64,000 bases of DNA from Chlorops oryzae (lineage: Eukaryota; Arthropoda; Insecta; Diptera; Chloropidae), in contig CM035807.1 of NCBI GenBank assembly GCA_020466095.1, positions 40,202,348 through 40,266,347 on the forward strand, read 5' to 3'. The position numbers and the translations under genes were made by a program. Under the pieces are notes generated by a model. The model saw only the letters and a list, made by a program, of their open reading frames with translations, searched no databases and was not told the DNA's origin. Below are positions 10,925-22,056 of this stretch, piece after piece. Each line of letters opens with the position of its first letter. Positions within the stretch are counted from its first letter, which is position 1.

Positions 10925-11940
10925 TCTCTATTTGTGGGCGTGGCAGTGAGAGGGCCACATTAATTATTTCCTTACACCTTGCATTCGCCTTGGTGAACCT
11001 ATGTTGCGAATTTGAAGCTTCTAAGCCTTTTACTTCGGAAGTTAAGAAAAATATTCATTTGTGGGCGTGGCAGTGGGCGGTCCACATAAAATTTCTTCCT
11101 ACACCTTTCATTCGCCTTGGTGAACCTATGTTCCGAATTTGAAGCTTCTACGCCTTTTACTTCAGAAGTTACGAAAAATCTTCAATTGTGGGAGTGGCAG
11201 TGGCGGAACACATACAATTTTTTCCTACACCTTTCATTCGCCTTGGTGAACCTATGTTGCGAATTTTAAGCTTCGACGCCTTTTACTTCGGAAGTTACGA
11301 AAGTTCTCCATTTGTGGGCGTGGCAGTGGGCAGGCTACAAATTTTTTTATTCCTACACCTTTTATTTGTCTTGGTCAACCTATGTTGCGAATTTGAAGCT
11401 TCTACGTCTTTTACTTCGGAAGTTGCGAAAAATCTCCATTTGTGGGCGTGGCAGTGGGCGGGCCACATAAAATTTTTTCCTACACCTTTCATTCGCCTTG
11501 GTGAACCTATGTTGCGAATTTGAAGCTTCTAAGCCTTTTACTTCGGAAGTTACGAAAAATCTTCATTTGTGGGCGGGCCACATAAAATTTTTTCCTACAC
11601 CTTTCATTCGCCTTGGTGAACCTGTGTTGCGAATTTGAAGCTTCTACGCCTTTTACTTCGGAAGTTACGAAAAATCTTCATTTGTGGGCGTGGCAGTATG
11701 CGGGCCAATTAAAAATTTTTCCTACAACTTTCATTCGCCTTGGTGAACCTATGTTTCGAATTTGAAGCTTCTACGCCTTTTACTTCGGAAGTTACGAAAA
11801 ATCTTCATTTGTGGGCGTGGCAGGGGGCGGGCCAGTTAATTTTTTTCCCTACACCTTTCATTTGCCTTGGTCAACCTATGTTGCGAATTTGAAGCGTCTA
11901 CGCCTATTAATTCGGAAGTTACGTGTGGGCGTGGCAGTGG
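10925..11940 (+). repeat. Tandem array, unit about 127 bp, about 8 copies
   Basis: Units begin near TTTGTGGGCGTGGCAGTGGG (for example 10929, 11056, 11185, 11311, 11438, 11565, 11681 and 11808). They contain CCTACACCTTTCATTCGCC and GAAGCTTCTACGCC. Some units are shortened; one lacks GTGGCAG. Open frames here follow the repeat and are not genes. Confidence 0.85.
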
Positions 11941-12080
11941 GCGGATGTCTCCCATTTTTACTTAGGATCATACTCGGATCCCGATATACCTGTGTGGCAA
12001 ATTTCGACTTGATTGGTCCAGCCGTTTCGGAGGAGATCCGACCACGGACGGACGGAAAGACGGACGGACGGACATGTCTA

Positions 12081-13324
12081 ACAGGTTGGCTGATAAGTCC
12101 CCGGTCTAACAAAGAAAAACACATTTTTTTGTCAAAATTCGTTTTTATTATTCAACATAGTTCCCTTTTGGTAGTTCTCCTTCGGTTTTGCCTCAAAATA
12201 GGCCTCAGTTTCGGCGATCACCTCTTCATTGCAGCCAAATTTTTTCCCTGCGAGCATCCTTTTGAGGTCTGAGAACAAGAAAAAGTCGCTGGGGGCCAGA
12301 TCTGGAGAATACGGTGGGTGGGGAAGCAATTCGAAGCCTAATTCATGAATTTTTGCCATCGTTCTCAATGACTTGTGGCACGGTGCGTTGTCTTGGTGGA
12401 ACAACACTTTTTTCTTCTTCATATGGGGCCGTTTTGCCGCGATTTCGACCTTCAAACGCTCCAATAACGACATATAATAGTCACTGTTGATGGTTTTTCC
12501 CTTCTCAAGATAATCGATAAAAATTATTCCATGCCCATCCCAAAAAACAGAGGCCATTACTTTGCTAGCGGACTTTTGAGTCTTTCCACGCTTCGGAGAC
12601 GGTTCACCGATCGCTGTCCACTCAGCCGACTGTCGATTGGACTCAGGAGTGTAGTGATAGAGCCATGTTTCATCCATTGTCACATATCGACGCAAAAACT
12701 CGGGTGTATTGCGAGTTAACAGCTGCAAACACCGCTCAGAATCATCAACACGTTGTTGTTTTTGGTCAAATGTGAGCTCGCGCGGCACCCATTTTGCACA
12801 GAGCTTTTTCATATCTAAATATTGATGAATGATATGACCAACACGTTCCTTTGATATCTTTAAGGCCTCTGCTATCTCGATCAACTTCATTTTACGGTCA
12901 TTCAAAATCATTTTGTGAATTTTTTTGATGTTTTCGTCGGTAACCACCTCTTTCGGGCGTCCACTGCGTTCACCGTCCTCCGTGCTCATTTCACCACGCT
13001 TGAATTTTGCATACCAATCAATTATTGTTGATTTTCCTGGGGCAGAGTCCGGAAACTCATTATCAAGCCAAGTTTTTGCTTCCACTGTATTTTTTCCCTT
13101 CAGAAAACAGTATTTTATCAAAACACGAAATTCCTTTTTTTCCATTTTTTTCACAATAACAAAAGTTGCTTCACAAAAGACGCTCTATCTCACAAACTAA
13201 TTGACTTACAGACGTCAAATTTTGACACGAATCATTTGAAGGCTGCCACTATATAAAAATAATAAGCATTTAATACTAGCGACGCCATCTATGTGTCAGA
13301 CCGGGGACTTATCAGCCAACCTGT
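12081..13324 (-). mobile_element. mariner element (irritans-like), 1244 bp
   Basis: Perfect TIRs begin ACAGGTTGGCTGATAAGTCC at both ends and run about 27 bp. The element is flanked by the TA duplication (12079-12080 and 13325-13326). The related repeat at 33479-34115 preserves the empty site with a single TA at 33593-33594, so the insertion is directly demonstrable. Confidence 0.95.
12132..13154 (-). CDS. mariner transposase, altered C-terminus
   Basis: 340 codons with no internal stop. The likely true start is the second methionine at 13145 (MEKKEFRVLIKYC). It has an N-terminal helix-turn-helix pair, then the D,D34D catalytic triad: VTMDETWLYH, HQDNAPCHK, and PYSPDLAPSDFF, with 34 residues between the last two Ds. 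The family linker WVPREL is present. The last residues after KPKENYQKG differ from the usual irritans C-terminus and read instead into near-terminal sequence; a small deletion or frame change probably removed the normal tail of about 20 residues. Activity is therefore doubtful although the catalytic core is complete. Confidence 0.88.
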   Translation of the reverse strand: MKKMEKKEFRVLIKYCFLKGKNTVEAKTWLDNEFPDSAPGKSTIIDWYAKFKRGEMSTEDGERSGRPKEVVTDENIKKIHKMILNDRKMKLIEIAEALKISKERVGHIIHQYLDMKKLCAKWVPRELTFDQKQQRVDDSERCLQLLTRNTPEFLRRYVTMDETWLYHYTPESNRQSAEWTAIGEPSPKRGKTQKSASKVMASVFWDGHGIIFIDYLEKGKTINSDYYMSLLERLKVEIAAKRPHMKKKKVLFHQDNAPCHKSLRTMAKIHELGFELLPHPPYSPDLAPSDFFLFSDLKRMLAGKKFGCNEEVIAETEAYFEAKPKENYQKGTMLNNKNEF

Positions 13325-13446
13325 TAAATCGATTCAGTTTTTGATCCTGATCATTTCTATATATATATGTCTATATCTCCGGAGCTTAGTTCTAGCTGTT
13401 ACAAGATTCACACAAAACTAATATACCCCGCTTACGCTGGGTATAA

Positions 13447-14266
13447 GAACAAAAAAAAAAAATTATGTGTTGCCGTTTACACTGTAATTTTTGTCTGATG
13501 TTTTTGTACATAAGAACTAAGAAAACCTTAGAAGTTGAAAGAAATGAATTTCAACAAAGCTTATTGGAAAATATAAGACAAATAGTTTTAAATAGTTTGT
13601 ATTAAATATGGGCATTTCCGCTCCCAGTATTATTTTCGTGCATTCGCGACAATATTTTTATTGCTATCCTTACGAGAACTAAAATTCAAAGAAATCCCAC
13701 ATGTAAGGGTACAAAAAAACTATAAAATTACAAAGAAAACCAGAACGAAATTGTTGGAAAATTTGGTAGCAAAATTACTAAAGAAATACCGGGGGCCAAT
13801 ATAGAAAATGTGTCGAACCCAGAGGTCTCACAAATCAACTTTAAATGAATACAGTCCTTGTGAGTTGACTTGCTTTAAGCACTGTGGAAGTCCAAAGATC
13901 ATCTTCGCTATACAAAAATTTTTTCGTCCAAACAGGTATCATTCCAATTTGATAATTTGCGGAAAACCCTTCTAATTCATGCTAATAAATCATTTTCTAA
14001 ATAGATACATTTCTACTTCATTTAATAAAATTTATATATGTAAAGTTATATATTATCCTTACTTTTTAATTGTTTTTTAAAATTTTATTTTAGAAAGAAG
14101 TGATGTTTTTGTTATAGAATTGTCCTTTAATTTTGTTATTTTGTTTTGAAGGATGTGAGCAATAAACAATTTCCTTTGAAAATAAGTGCATGTTTTTATA
14201 TTTTAATCCCATATTTTGATTCATTTAATTGCATATTTTTAGTGCATATTTTCAAAATTTTAGTGC
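13447..14266. other. AT-rich gene-free stretch
   Basis: No convincing coding sequence, inverted repeat or RNA gene was seen. The right end (14170-14266) repeats AGTGCATATTTT-like words just before the LINE fragment. Confidence 0.4.
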
Positions 14267-15535
14267 ATGAAGATCCCAGCCCTAATAATCACATATGCTT
14301 CAGTAGTCTGGTGGCATAGGGGGGCTAGAAAAACTAACTGCTGCTTGCTAAACCGACTACAAAGAAGTGTCTATCTAGGGATCACCGGTGCAATGAGTAC
14401 CACACCAGGTGATGCCTTAAATACCCTTCTAAACCTGCTCCCCTTGTATATTTATGTTAAAAGGGAGGCAATGAAGGCATCGTGCAGACTCCATGTAAAC
14501 GGAGTCTGGAACAAACAGCACCTAACAGGTCATGGTCTGATTCGCAAGGTTCTGGACGAACAATGTCCATTGTTCGGGGTACCTAGCGATGATACCACAC
14601 CTAATGTAGCCTTCGGTAGAAGATTTGGAGTAATTTTTCCTGAGCGGAATCTTTGGAGTGATCCAGAGAGAATCATCTAGAAATACTCAGAAGTCTTCTA
14701 CACCGATGGATCTAGAACCAATAAAGGAACTGGGTCCGGATGGTTCCTTGACGAAATTTCGAGGCGCTGAATACCTATGGGTCAAATGGCAACTGTTTTC
14801 CAAACGGAGATCTTTGCCATCCTAGACGTAGTAAACTGGGTCGTGGAAAGTAGGTGGCGGGGCAAGAACATAGGAATCTGCAGTGATAGACAACCTGCAC
14901 ATAGAGCCCTATTAAACCCCAACAACACTTCCAGGACTACTAGAGATTACTCAGGGGTTGTACCAATGGGACCTGAACCAATAATAGCTCCTAACTCTGG
15001 CCACAAGGAGAGATGGTCCGGCGTTTCGACCTGCAGAACAACCAAGTGCTTGGTTAAAGAACCAAACGTGAGAATCGCAGACTTTCTCCTTCAACTGAAG
15101 AGAACTGATCTGCGGAATCTTGTAGGCTTAATAACGGGACACATAAGATGTGGTCGTCATATGGCGAACATTGGTGTCGTCACGGACCCCACTTGCACCT
15201 CCTGCCTCAAGGACGAGGACAGTGCAGAACATTTCCTCTGCTACTGCCCCGCTTTCCCATGGTTCAGAATGGGAGTGTGGGGCCGCGACGTACTGAGCAT
15301 GGAAAACATTCATGCTCTAGCTCTCACGGAAATTCTTGGTTACCTCAAGAGAACCAGGAATCTCCGTCAGAGTTAAGCCCCTGTCTCATCTCCTTTCCTT
15401 CCAACTTCCCATTTCTTTTATTTTCCACCTTCCTCTTCCTACGGGACGGCAAGATGGGCAAAAAATTGCCTGATTGCCTAGGGAATTGATGTCTCTCCCA
15501 CCCTCATACCATCATCATCATCATCATCATCAGAG
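14267..15535 (+). pseudogene. 3' part of a LINE (RT thumb, RNase H, Zn knuckle), decayed
   Basis: The reading starts in the RT C-terminal region (YASVVWWHRGARK). It continues through an RNase H-like segment in which the first active-site stretch (YTDGSRT) is followed by a frame change and stop. It then reads through QTEIFAILDVVNWV and CSDRQPAHRALL to a C-terminal GHIRCGRHMANIG, C-x2-C and H-x4-C knuckle. It ends with an ATC-repeat tail at about 15511-15532, a typical LINE 3' tail. The 5' part is missing. It is related to, but different from, the LOA element at 16634. Confidence 0.75.
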
Positions 15536-16943
15536 GAGTACAGACGGAATACGCGCGATTCAGGATTCGAGAGCCTTTTGAGTACTTTCAACCAGTGTTC
15601 GAAAATAAACGGAACGTTTGACGAACCGTTCGCTCAAAGTAACAAACTATTCATATATTTTTAGTTGTTTTTGCTAACAAACGAAACCGAAACGATTTCT
15701 TTATAATGACAACGAGCACAAACAGAACGAGTGCCGTTTTCGTTATTTGCGTGCGGCGATGCTCGAAAGCGTTTGGAAACGAAACGAATGCAAAGGAATC
15801 GTTCATTGTAGCAATCGCTAGTTTCAGGTTTGATTTTTTCAGCGCCACATACTGGGATGACTTCATACATTTTTTGGAAAAAATTAGAAGTACATAGAGA
15901 AATGAAATTGGGTTCACATGTTTGTATTGATAATATTAAGAAAATTTTGTAATTTTATCAAAAGCACGCATCTCCCATACAGCCTAAAACTAATATTGCA
16001 TATGGTCAAGGCCACGTGCAACGGACCTAGTGGTCCTTAAATTTCAAAATTGCACCCTCATATCGAAAGTATATGGGGCATTTCACGTGAAGCGGGCAGC
16101 GAAAAAAAGGGACATGTTTTGAAAATCGTTCATATTTGGATCAGTTGCACCTCTATAGAGTGTGAGTTAAATGGGCAAAATTTTTTTTGATATATCACCG
16201 TTAGTTTTCGAGATATAGGCCTGTAAAAATTGATGAATTGAAAAATAAGCTTTTTTTCCATGCAATGTTTCGAATAAAAAAAAATTTTTGTCAAAAAATA
16301 AATAGTAACGGTTTCTAAAGAAAATTTATTGAGCTATTCAAATATGCAAAATATTAAAAAAAAAATTTTTTTTTTCAGTGTAGCACTGGTGGTGAAATGG
16401 TTAAAGCACAATTACAACAACTTGGACCTTTTTGATTTTTAAAATTTTTTTGAATTTTAGCTGCAAGTGTTAAGAACACATCATGTAAATTTGAAAATGG
16501 GATCTCTATTAGTTTAGGAGGTACAAAGCATTGACAAATGAACAAAAATTCTTTCTCGTTTCCTTAACAATCGAAATTAGTGAGCAAAATTATTAACAAA
16601 CGTTTCTGAAAAGTTCGCGGACTAAATAGTTCGATTGGTTTTGACGCCACGGAGCTGGTGGCTGGGGTATTGCAAGACCTGAATAAGGGGAGTGAAATCC
16701 CACTGAAATGGCTCTTGCGCCAATGCCTCAGCCATCTTCCGCCCCACTCAAACCCTGGCTAGGTCTCAAAGTACGTTCAAAGCTTGTCGCCATTAAGTTG
16801 GTGGTGTAGGTTTAGTTGACTATGTCCTAATTAGCGCTGGTCTGGCTCTGAGCACACGACCCCATAAGGGCGTGTGCCAACCCTCGCATGGCCTCCCTGC
16901 TTGCATAGATAACCATGGGACCATTTAGGCGACTACACAACAA

Positions 16944-18497
16944 GTGGAGATAGCGGCTTTGAGTTGGGGCCCATATAGAATGGACACACAAAAAACAAAA
17001 ACAAACAAAACAACTTCTGAGTCCAACCCTTCAGGGGGACTCAAACCTAACTCTCTCGGGATGGGTATAAATCCAAATATGTCCAACCCATCAGGGGGAC
17101 AACAGAAAGCTGCACCCAGCGGCATTAAAAAATCGGGCCCTCCACACCCTAAGGGTAGGATGGTCCGCACTCAAATCATGAGGCAACGCGCTGTTTCCCG
17201 CACCGCACCGGTAAAGGGTAGCGACGCTGCCTCGTCTTCAAGGAGCACCAATGCAAAGGCAAATGAGCCTAGCACTGATGCCACTCCTGCCCAAGCGCCC
17301 CTCAGTTCAGCAGGTACCTCGGCAAATAAGCCGGCTCCTGCGCAGACTGGGGACGCGGCCGGCACTAGTTCCACGGGCAACAAAGCTCGGAACGCCTCAA
17401 CACGGGCGTACAGGACCCGCAGGGCCGCCTTGCGGATCCTAGCAAAATTTGAGCATTCTGCTCCGGAATCCTTAACGGAAACGGATAAGGCATCCATTGA
17501 ATGGGCCAAGAAAAATGCCGATGCTCGTCCGGAGAGTATGCCACCTGCTACAGGGGCAACTCAAAAGCGACAAAGGTCGGCAGACACCTCCGCTTCTACC
17601 AACACTCAGATTGGTAAAAAACCGAGGCTTACAGCCTCCAAGCCGAATACGGCCCGCCCCTATAATGAGATAGCGAAAAGCTCTCTCATATGGGCTATAA
17701 TAGACGCCAGCAACAGCGACGGAACCATCTCTCCGGCTAACTGGAAGTTGGTTGAATTCGCGCTGCTGCGCGTCTATAGCAAGGTTGTCCTTGCCCACCC
17801 CGGCCCTTCACCAGTCTGCAGAGATGCAGGTTGGTATCAAGGGCACGTGAAATTGATAGCATGTGCGGATCAACGCTCAGCGGATCTATACAAGCTAGCC
17901 ATCGCCGAAGTGGGAGAGGTCTGGCCCGGCGCTAACCTTCAAGCGGTTAGAAGGGACCAAATTCCAAGCCGTCCGAGATCGAAGGCTTGGCTTCCACTGG
18001 AGCCATCGTCGCCGGAGGAGATTTTCCAACTGCTGAGGCTCAGCAATCTTGACCTCCCAACCCACGATTGGAAGGTGGTGAAGGTTGGAGAGCCCAGCGG
18101 AAGCTTGCGTGAGGTACTCGTCGTGTTAAATGAAGAGTCCCTTGCGCCATTGCAGGAGAGAAAGTGTGTGGTCAACTACGGCTTCGGGTCGACCACCCTT
18201 CGCATCTACAAGGGCGACAAAGCGAGCACCGCGGCAAGCGGCTCAGTACCTGCTCCCTCTGCACCTGCGGAGGGAACTACGGGCCCACCCGATAAGACGG
18301 GGGACCCGGCGGAGAAAGAGGCGGTCCTACACTCCGATGACGGATGTAGCACGGTCTCGACCTCCGAAATAGTTGGGGATTTCTTCGACCTTGCTCTGAC
18401 TTCAGAGCAAGAAGAAGCCCCTCTGTCTTCTGGGGAGGAGGACCCGGAACAGACCGTCATCTGCCTGCACAAGGATGGTGAAGGTGGTGCAAATTAA
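16944..18497 (+). CDS. LOA LINE ORF1 protein (nucleic-acid-binding, gag-like)
   Basis: 517 codons. The start used, at 16944, encodes MEIAALSWGPYRMD; a later methionine is possible. The first 260 residues are low-complexity, rich in Ala, Ser, Pro and Lys. The second half is globular, with VCRDAGWYQGHVKLI and WPGANLQAVRRDQIPSRPRS, resembling the domain found in ORF1 of several insect LINEs (DUF4780-like by memory). No CCHC knuckles are visible. It would package the element RNA into the particle used for target-primed reverse transcription. Its 3' end overlaps ORF2 by 23 nt. Confidence 0.85.
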   Translation: MEIAALSWGPYRMDTQKTKTNKTTSESNPSGGLKPNSLGMGINPNMSNPSGGQQKAAPSGIKKSGPPHPKGRMVRTQIMRQRAVSRTAPVKGSDAASSSRSTNAKANEPSTDATPAQAPLSSAGTSANKPAPAQTGDAAGTSSTGNKARNASTRAYRTRRAALRILAKFEHSAPESLTETDKASIEWAKKNADARPESMPPATGATQKRQRSADTSASTNTQIGKKPRLTASKPNTARPYNEIAKSSLIWAIIDASNSDGTISPANWKLVEFALLRVYSKVVLAHPGPSPVCRDAGWYQGHVKLIACADQRSADLYKLAIAEVGEVWPGANLQAVRRDQIPSRPRSKAWLPLEPSSPEEIFQLLRLSNLDLPTHDWKVVKVGEPSGSLREVLVVLNEESLAPLQERKCVVNYGFGSTTLRIYKGDKASTAASGSVPAPSAPAEGTTGPPDKTGDPAEKEAVLHSDDGCSTVSTSEIVGDFFDLALTSEQEEAPLSSGEEDPEQTVICLHKDGEGGAN

Positions 18498-21400
18498 TCT
18501 TCACCATTCCAAAGCAGCATCGGCAGCCCTACTCCTCCGACTGAACGAAACAGGGGAGGACATTTGCTTAATCCAAGAACCTTGGATCTACCAGGAGCGG
18601 GTTTGTGGATTAAACCTCTCAGGGTATACCCTGATATCACCTGATACAGGTAAAATACGGGCATGTATCCTAATTAAGAACACTATTAACAGTATCGTCC
18701 TCAGCAGGTTCTGCGACAGCGACAACGCATGCATAGCGGTCGGTGTAAGAGGCTCACCAGTGTGGATAGCGTCAAGTTACATGGCGCACGATCACGGGCC
18801 GAGCCCACCCAGCAGCCTAGTAAGGACCCTAACGACGGAAGCAAATGGGAAGCACATCCCCATCATCATAGGGGCGGATGCCAACTCACATCACCAGGTG
18901 TGGGGCAGCACCGACACAAACGAAAGAGGTGAGTCACTGCTTGATTTTATTCTAGGCAATAAGCTCACTTTTGTCAACGTAGGTGTAGAACCTACATTTG
19001 TGACCAGTAATCGATGCGAAGTCATTGACCTCACACTTATTAGTGAGAGGGCGTCCAGGCTTGTTCGGCAGTGGAAGGTCTCTACAGACTGCTCACTGTC
19101 GGACCATAGATACATTACCTTTCTTATTGCGGGATTGGACCTTAAAGCTCCAACCACGTTTATAAATAGGAAACACACTAATTGGGAGAAGTTTCACAAC
19201 TTCTTAGAAGCCAAACTTGAAACGGTGCCTCCACCTATCCAAGACATACAAAGCTTGGACGGAGCGGTTAGCACCTTCACAACGGCCTACTCGGCCGCAG
19301 CTAAATTTGCATGCAACCCAACGAAATTTCGGGGTAAATCTAAACCTCCTTGGTGGAATGCGGATATTGCAAACCTAAGGAAAAATTGCAGGAAGTGCTT
19401 CAACGAAGCTAAAGTATCATCGGATTGGCAACCCTATAAGGAGAGCCTCCGCATCTTCAAATATGCAGTAAGGAAAGCGAAGCGATCGTCATGGAGGTCC
19501 TTCTGTGACGGAATGGAAGGTATCTCCGAAACGAACCGACTACGCAAAATCCTAAGCTCCTCGCCGAGGCAGCCAGGAGGAATTCAAAGGGAGGATGGGA
19601 CTTGGACCTACACTCCCTCAGAAACGCTGGAAATCCTTCTGGACGCTCATTTTCCAGGAAGCTATTCAGAAACCGATAACGGATCTCTTCTCACTCCTGA
19701 GACCTCTTATCATTCCCTAAGATGGAAGGTAAGAACCAATCAGGTGCAATGGGCAATAAATTCCTTCGCACCATATAAATCCTCCGGCCCGGACGGAATC
19801 GTACCAGCTGACCTGCAGCGCTCGTTTGCGTGGGCGATCCCTTGGCTTACGGAGATTTATAACTCTTGCTTGAGGCTCTCCTATATTCCGGCCAACTGGC
19901 GGGAATATCGGGTCGTCTTCATCCCCAAGGCGGGAAAAGCAAGTCACACAAAACCAAAGGACTACCGTCCCATAAGCCTATCCTCCTTTCTTTTGAAAAC
20001 GTTCGAGAGGATTCTGGCCCATTTTATTAAAGATAACATTGGTATTGACAGACTATCGGGCTCACAACACGCCTACAATAAAGGCAAGTCGGTTGAGACA
20101 GCCCTACACAATTTGACACAAAAAATTGAAAAATCACTCTATTACAAGGAGTACACGCTAGCCGCGTTCCTTGATATAGAGGGGGCTTTCAACAATGTCT
20201 GCTCTCAAGCTATTGTATCAGCACTATCCCATTTAGGGGTCGATGACAATATTAATAGCCTAGTGAACAGCCTGTTAATCGATAGAAAGATTACGTCATA
20301 TTTGGGAAATACACGGGTTAGCAGGAAGGTGGTAAGAGGAACGCCCCAAGGCGGAGTCCTCTCCCCACTTCTCTGGAACCTAGTCGTAAACTCTATGCTA
20401 ATGGAACTCGATTCCATCGGATGCGATGTCACAGCGTATGCAGACGACATTGTCATATCCGTCTCTGGCAAACATCTGGACATCATATCAAATCTGATGT
20501 CCCAGCATCTTAAGACACTCTGCCGCTGGAGTGGAGAGTGTGGCCTGGGGATTAATCCCAGCAAAACTGAACTAGTACTCTTCACAAGGAGATACAAGAT
20601 TCCTGCCTTTAACCTACCAAAACTTAATGGGGTTACTTTAAGACTAAGCAGCCAAGTCAAATACTTGGGGCTTACACTAGACTGCAAACTTCTATGGAAA
20701 GAGAACACCATGGAAAGAGCAAAGAAAGCTTTATGCGCCCTATACTGCTGTAGGAGAGCAATAGGTACAAAATGGGGGTTGTCCCCCAAGTCAATATTAT
20801 GGATTTACCAGGCAGTAGTGGAACCTATTCTCCTATACGGCTCAACCTGTTGGTGGCCAGTAGCAGAGAAAGATTCTTATCTGCTATCCCTGGACAAAGT
20901 CAGGAGACAGTCCGCTCTATTGATAACAAGGGCGCTAAGGACTACTCCAACGAAGGCACTATTTACGCTTCTATGTTGGATTCCAACATCACTCCTAATA
21001 AAGCAACAGGCGAAGATCGCCGCCGCGCGATTAAATACTGTCTGTCGCTGGCCAAGAACCGACATCGGTCATTCTCAAATCCTGATAAAAGATTTCACTA
21101 CCCCAACTGATATCGACTACTGCACCCCCTCGCTCTGCTTCGAACGAAGGTTTAAAACACTCGTACCAAGCAGGGAGGAGTGGTGCGATGGTATCAATAT
21201 CAGCGGGGACTCAATTCAAATATATACCGACGGCTCCAAACTCAACGCTAGGGTTGGATATGCTGTTTACTCCAGCAGCTTAAACATTAAGCTTGCCCTC
21301 CGCCTACCGGACCACTGCAGCGTTTTTCAGGCAGAGGTCATGGCAATCAACCATGCCGCCTGGCTGCTCATGTGTAATGAAATATTTGGCAGGAATATTT

Positions 21401-22056
21401 ACATCTTCACCGACAGCCAGGCAGCCATCAAATCCCTGGATGGGGTCGAATCCACATCCAAGCTTGTTCGCGAATGCCGGAAATCTCTTAACGAGATAGC
21501 GGGACATTCCTCGGTATCCCTTCTTTGGGTACCGGGACACAGGGACATTGAAGGAAATTGCGAGGCAGACGAATTGGCTAAAATGGGTACATTGCTATCG
21601 GATGTCTCCTTTTCCAACATCGGAGTTCCACTGGCAACAGTAAAACTTCTCATCAAAGAAAAGTACTTAATCCTAGCAAACGAGCGATGGGTTACTGAAG
21701 ACTCCTGCTGGGTTGCTAGACAAACCTGGCCGTCTCTGAACAGGAGACGGTCCAGAGAGCTAGTAAGTCTAAGCAGCGTCTCCATCCACCAGACGGTGGC
21801 AATACTCACCGGTCACTGCCTATTCGGCAGACACGCTGCAAGACTAGGTGTGCCGAATAATGACTTTTGCCGGAGTTGTCGCTCAGAAGAGGAGGAGGAA
21901 TCTGTCTTCCACCTTATGTGCCAATGCCCGGCCCTGGCAAGAAGAAGGCGGTCTCTCCTTGGGTACTCCTTCTTCATCAGTCTCACCGAGCTGTCCGAAT
22001 TGAAAGTCAAAGATATCGCTCGGTTCATTAGGAAGTCAAATTGGCTTCCCCACTAG
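18475..22056 (+). CDS. LOA LINE ORF2: endonuclease-reverse transcriptase-RNase H
   Basis: 1193 codons, starting with ATG inside the end of ORF1 in a different frame. An APE-type endonuclease spans residues 1-225, with QINLHHSKAA, LIQEPW, IIGADANSHHQVWG and SLSDHRYI. The reverse transcriptase (about 470-770) has FIPKAGK, DYRPISLSSF, AFLDIEGAFNNV, RGTPQGGVLSP and the catalytic AYADDIVI. The RNase H (about 910-1040) has YTDGSK, FQAEVMAIN, FTDSQAA and EADELA, giving the D-E-D-D set. A C-terminal C-x2-C..H-x4-C knuckle follows. All expected catalytic residues are present and no stop interrupts it. Confidence 0.95.
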   Translation: MVKVVQINLHHSKAASAALLLRLNETGEDICLIQEPWIYQERVCGLNLSGYTLISPDTGKIRACILIKNTINSIVLSRFCDSDNACIAVGVRGSPVWIASSYMAHDHGPSPPSSLVRTLTTEANGKHIPIIIGADANSHHQVWGSTDTNERGESLLDFILGNKLTFVNVGVEPTFVTSNRCEVIDLTLISERASRLVRQWKVSTDCSLSDHRYITFLIAGLDLKAPTTFINRKHTNWEKFHNFLEAKLETVPPPIQDIQSLDGAVSTFTTAYSAAAKFACNPTKFRGKSKPPWWNADIANLRKNCRKCFNEAKVSSDWQPYKESLRIFKYAVRKAKRSSWRSFCDGMEGISETNRLRKILSSSPRQPGGIQREDGTWTYTPSETLEILLDAHFPGSYSETDNGSLLTPETSYHSLRWKVRTNQVQWAINSFAPYKSSGPDGIVPADLQRSFAWAIPWLTEIYNSCLRLSYIPANWREYRVVFIPKAGKASHTKPKDYRPISLSSFLLKTFERILAHFIKDNIGIDRLSGSQHAYNKGKSVETALHNLTQKIEKSLYYKEYTLAAFLDIEGAFNNVCSQAIVSALSHLGVDDNINSLVNSLLIDRKITSYLGNTRVSRKVVRGTPQGGVLSPLLWNLVVNSMLMELDSIGCDVTAYADDIVISVSGKHLDIISNLMSQHLKTLCRWSGECGLGINPSKTELVLFTRRYKIPAFNLPKLNGVTLRLSSQVKYLGLTLDCKLLWKENTMERAKKALCALYCCRRAIGTKWGLSPKSILWIYQAVVEPILLYGSTCWWPVAEKDSYLLSLDKVRRQSALLITRALRTTPTKALFTLLCWIPTSLLIKQQAKIAAARLNTVCRWPRTDIGHSQILIKDFTTPTDIDYCTPSLCFERRFKTLVPSREEWCDGINISGDSIQIYTDGSKLNARVGYAVYSSSLNIKLALRLPDHCSVFQAEVMAINHAAWLLMCNEIFGRNIYIFTDSQAAIKSLDGVESTSKLVRECRKSLNEIAGHSSVSLLWVPGHRDIEGNCEADELAKMGTLLSDVSFSNIGVPLATVKLLIKEKYLILANERWVTEDSCWVARQTWPSLNRRRSRELVSLSSVSIHQTVAILTGHCLFGRHAARLGVPNNDFCRSCRSEEEEESVFHLMCQCPALARRRRSLLGYSFFISLTELSELKVKDIARFIRKSNWLPH

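Larger units (their letters stand above)
10844..13446. mobile_element. Repeat family with hairpin ends and 127-bp array, copy 1
   Basis: It begins AAGTAAGAAAGCTAAAGTCG, with a small hairpin (AAAGTCGG / CCCGACTTT). It ends with TACCCCGCTTACGCTGGGTA, also a hairpin. Inside are the tandem array (10925-11940), a GGACGGACGG tract and a full mariner insertion. A shorter, oppositely oriented copy is at 33479-34115, and a degraded piece lies near 23830-24000. I do not recognise the class. No coding sequence of its own is seen. Confidence 0.65.

Noticed and set aside
11188..11523. ORF of 111 codons with repeated FPTPFIRLGEPM
   Set aside because: It is one frame through the 127-bp tandem array; the protein repeat mirrors the DNA repeat and has no start context or homology.
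16944..22056. Antisense ORFs such as 20205-20789
   Set aside because: Shadows of the real LINE ORFs on the opposite strand.
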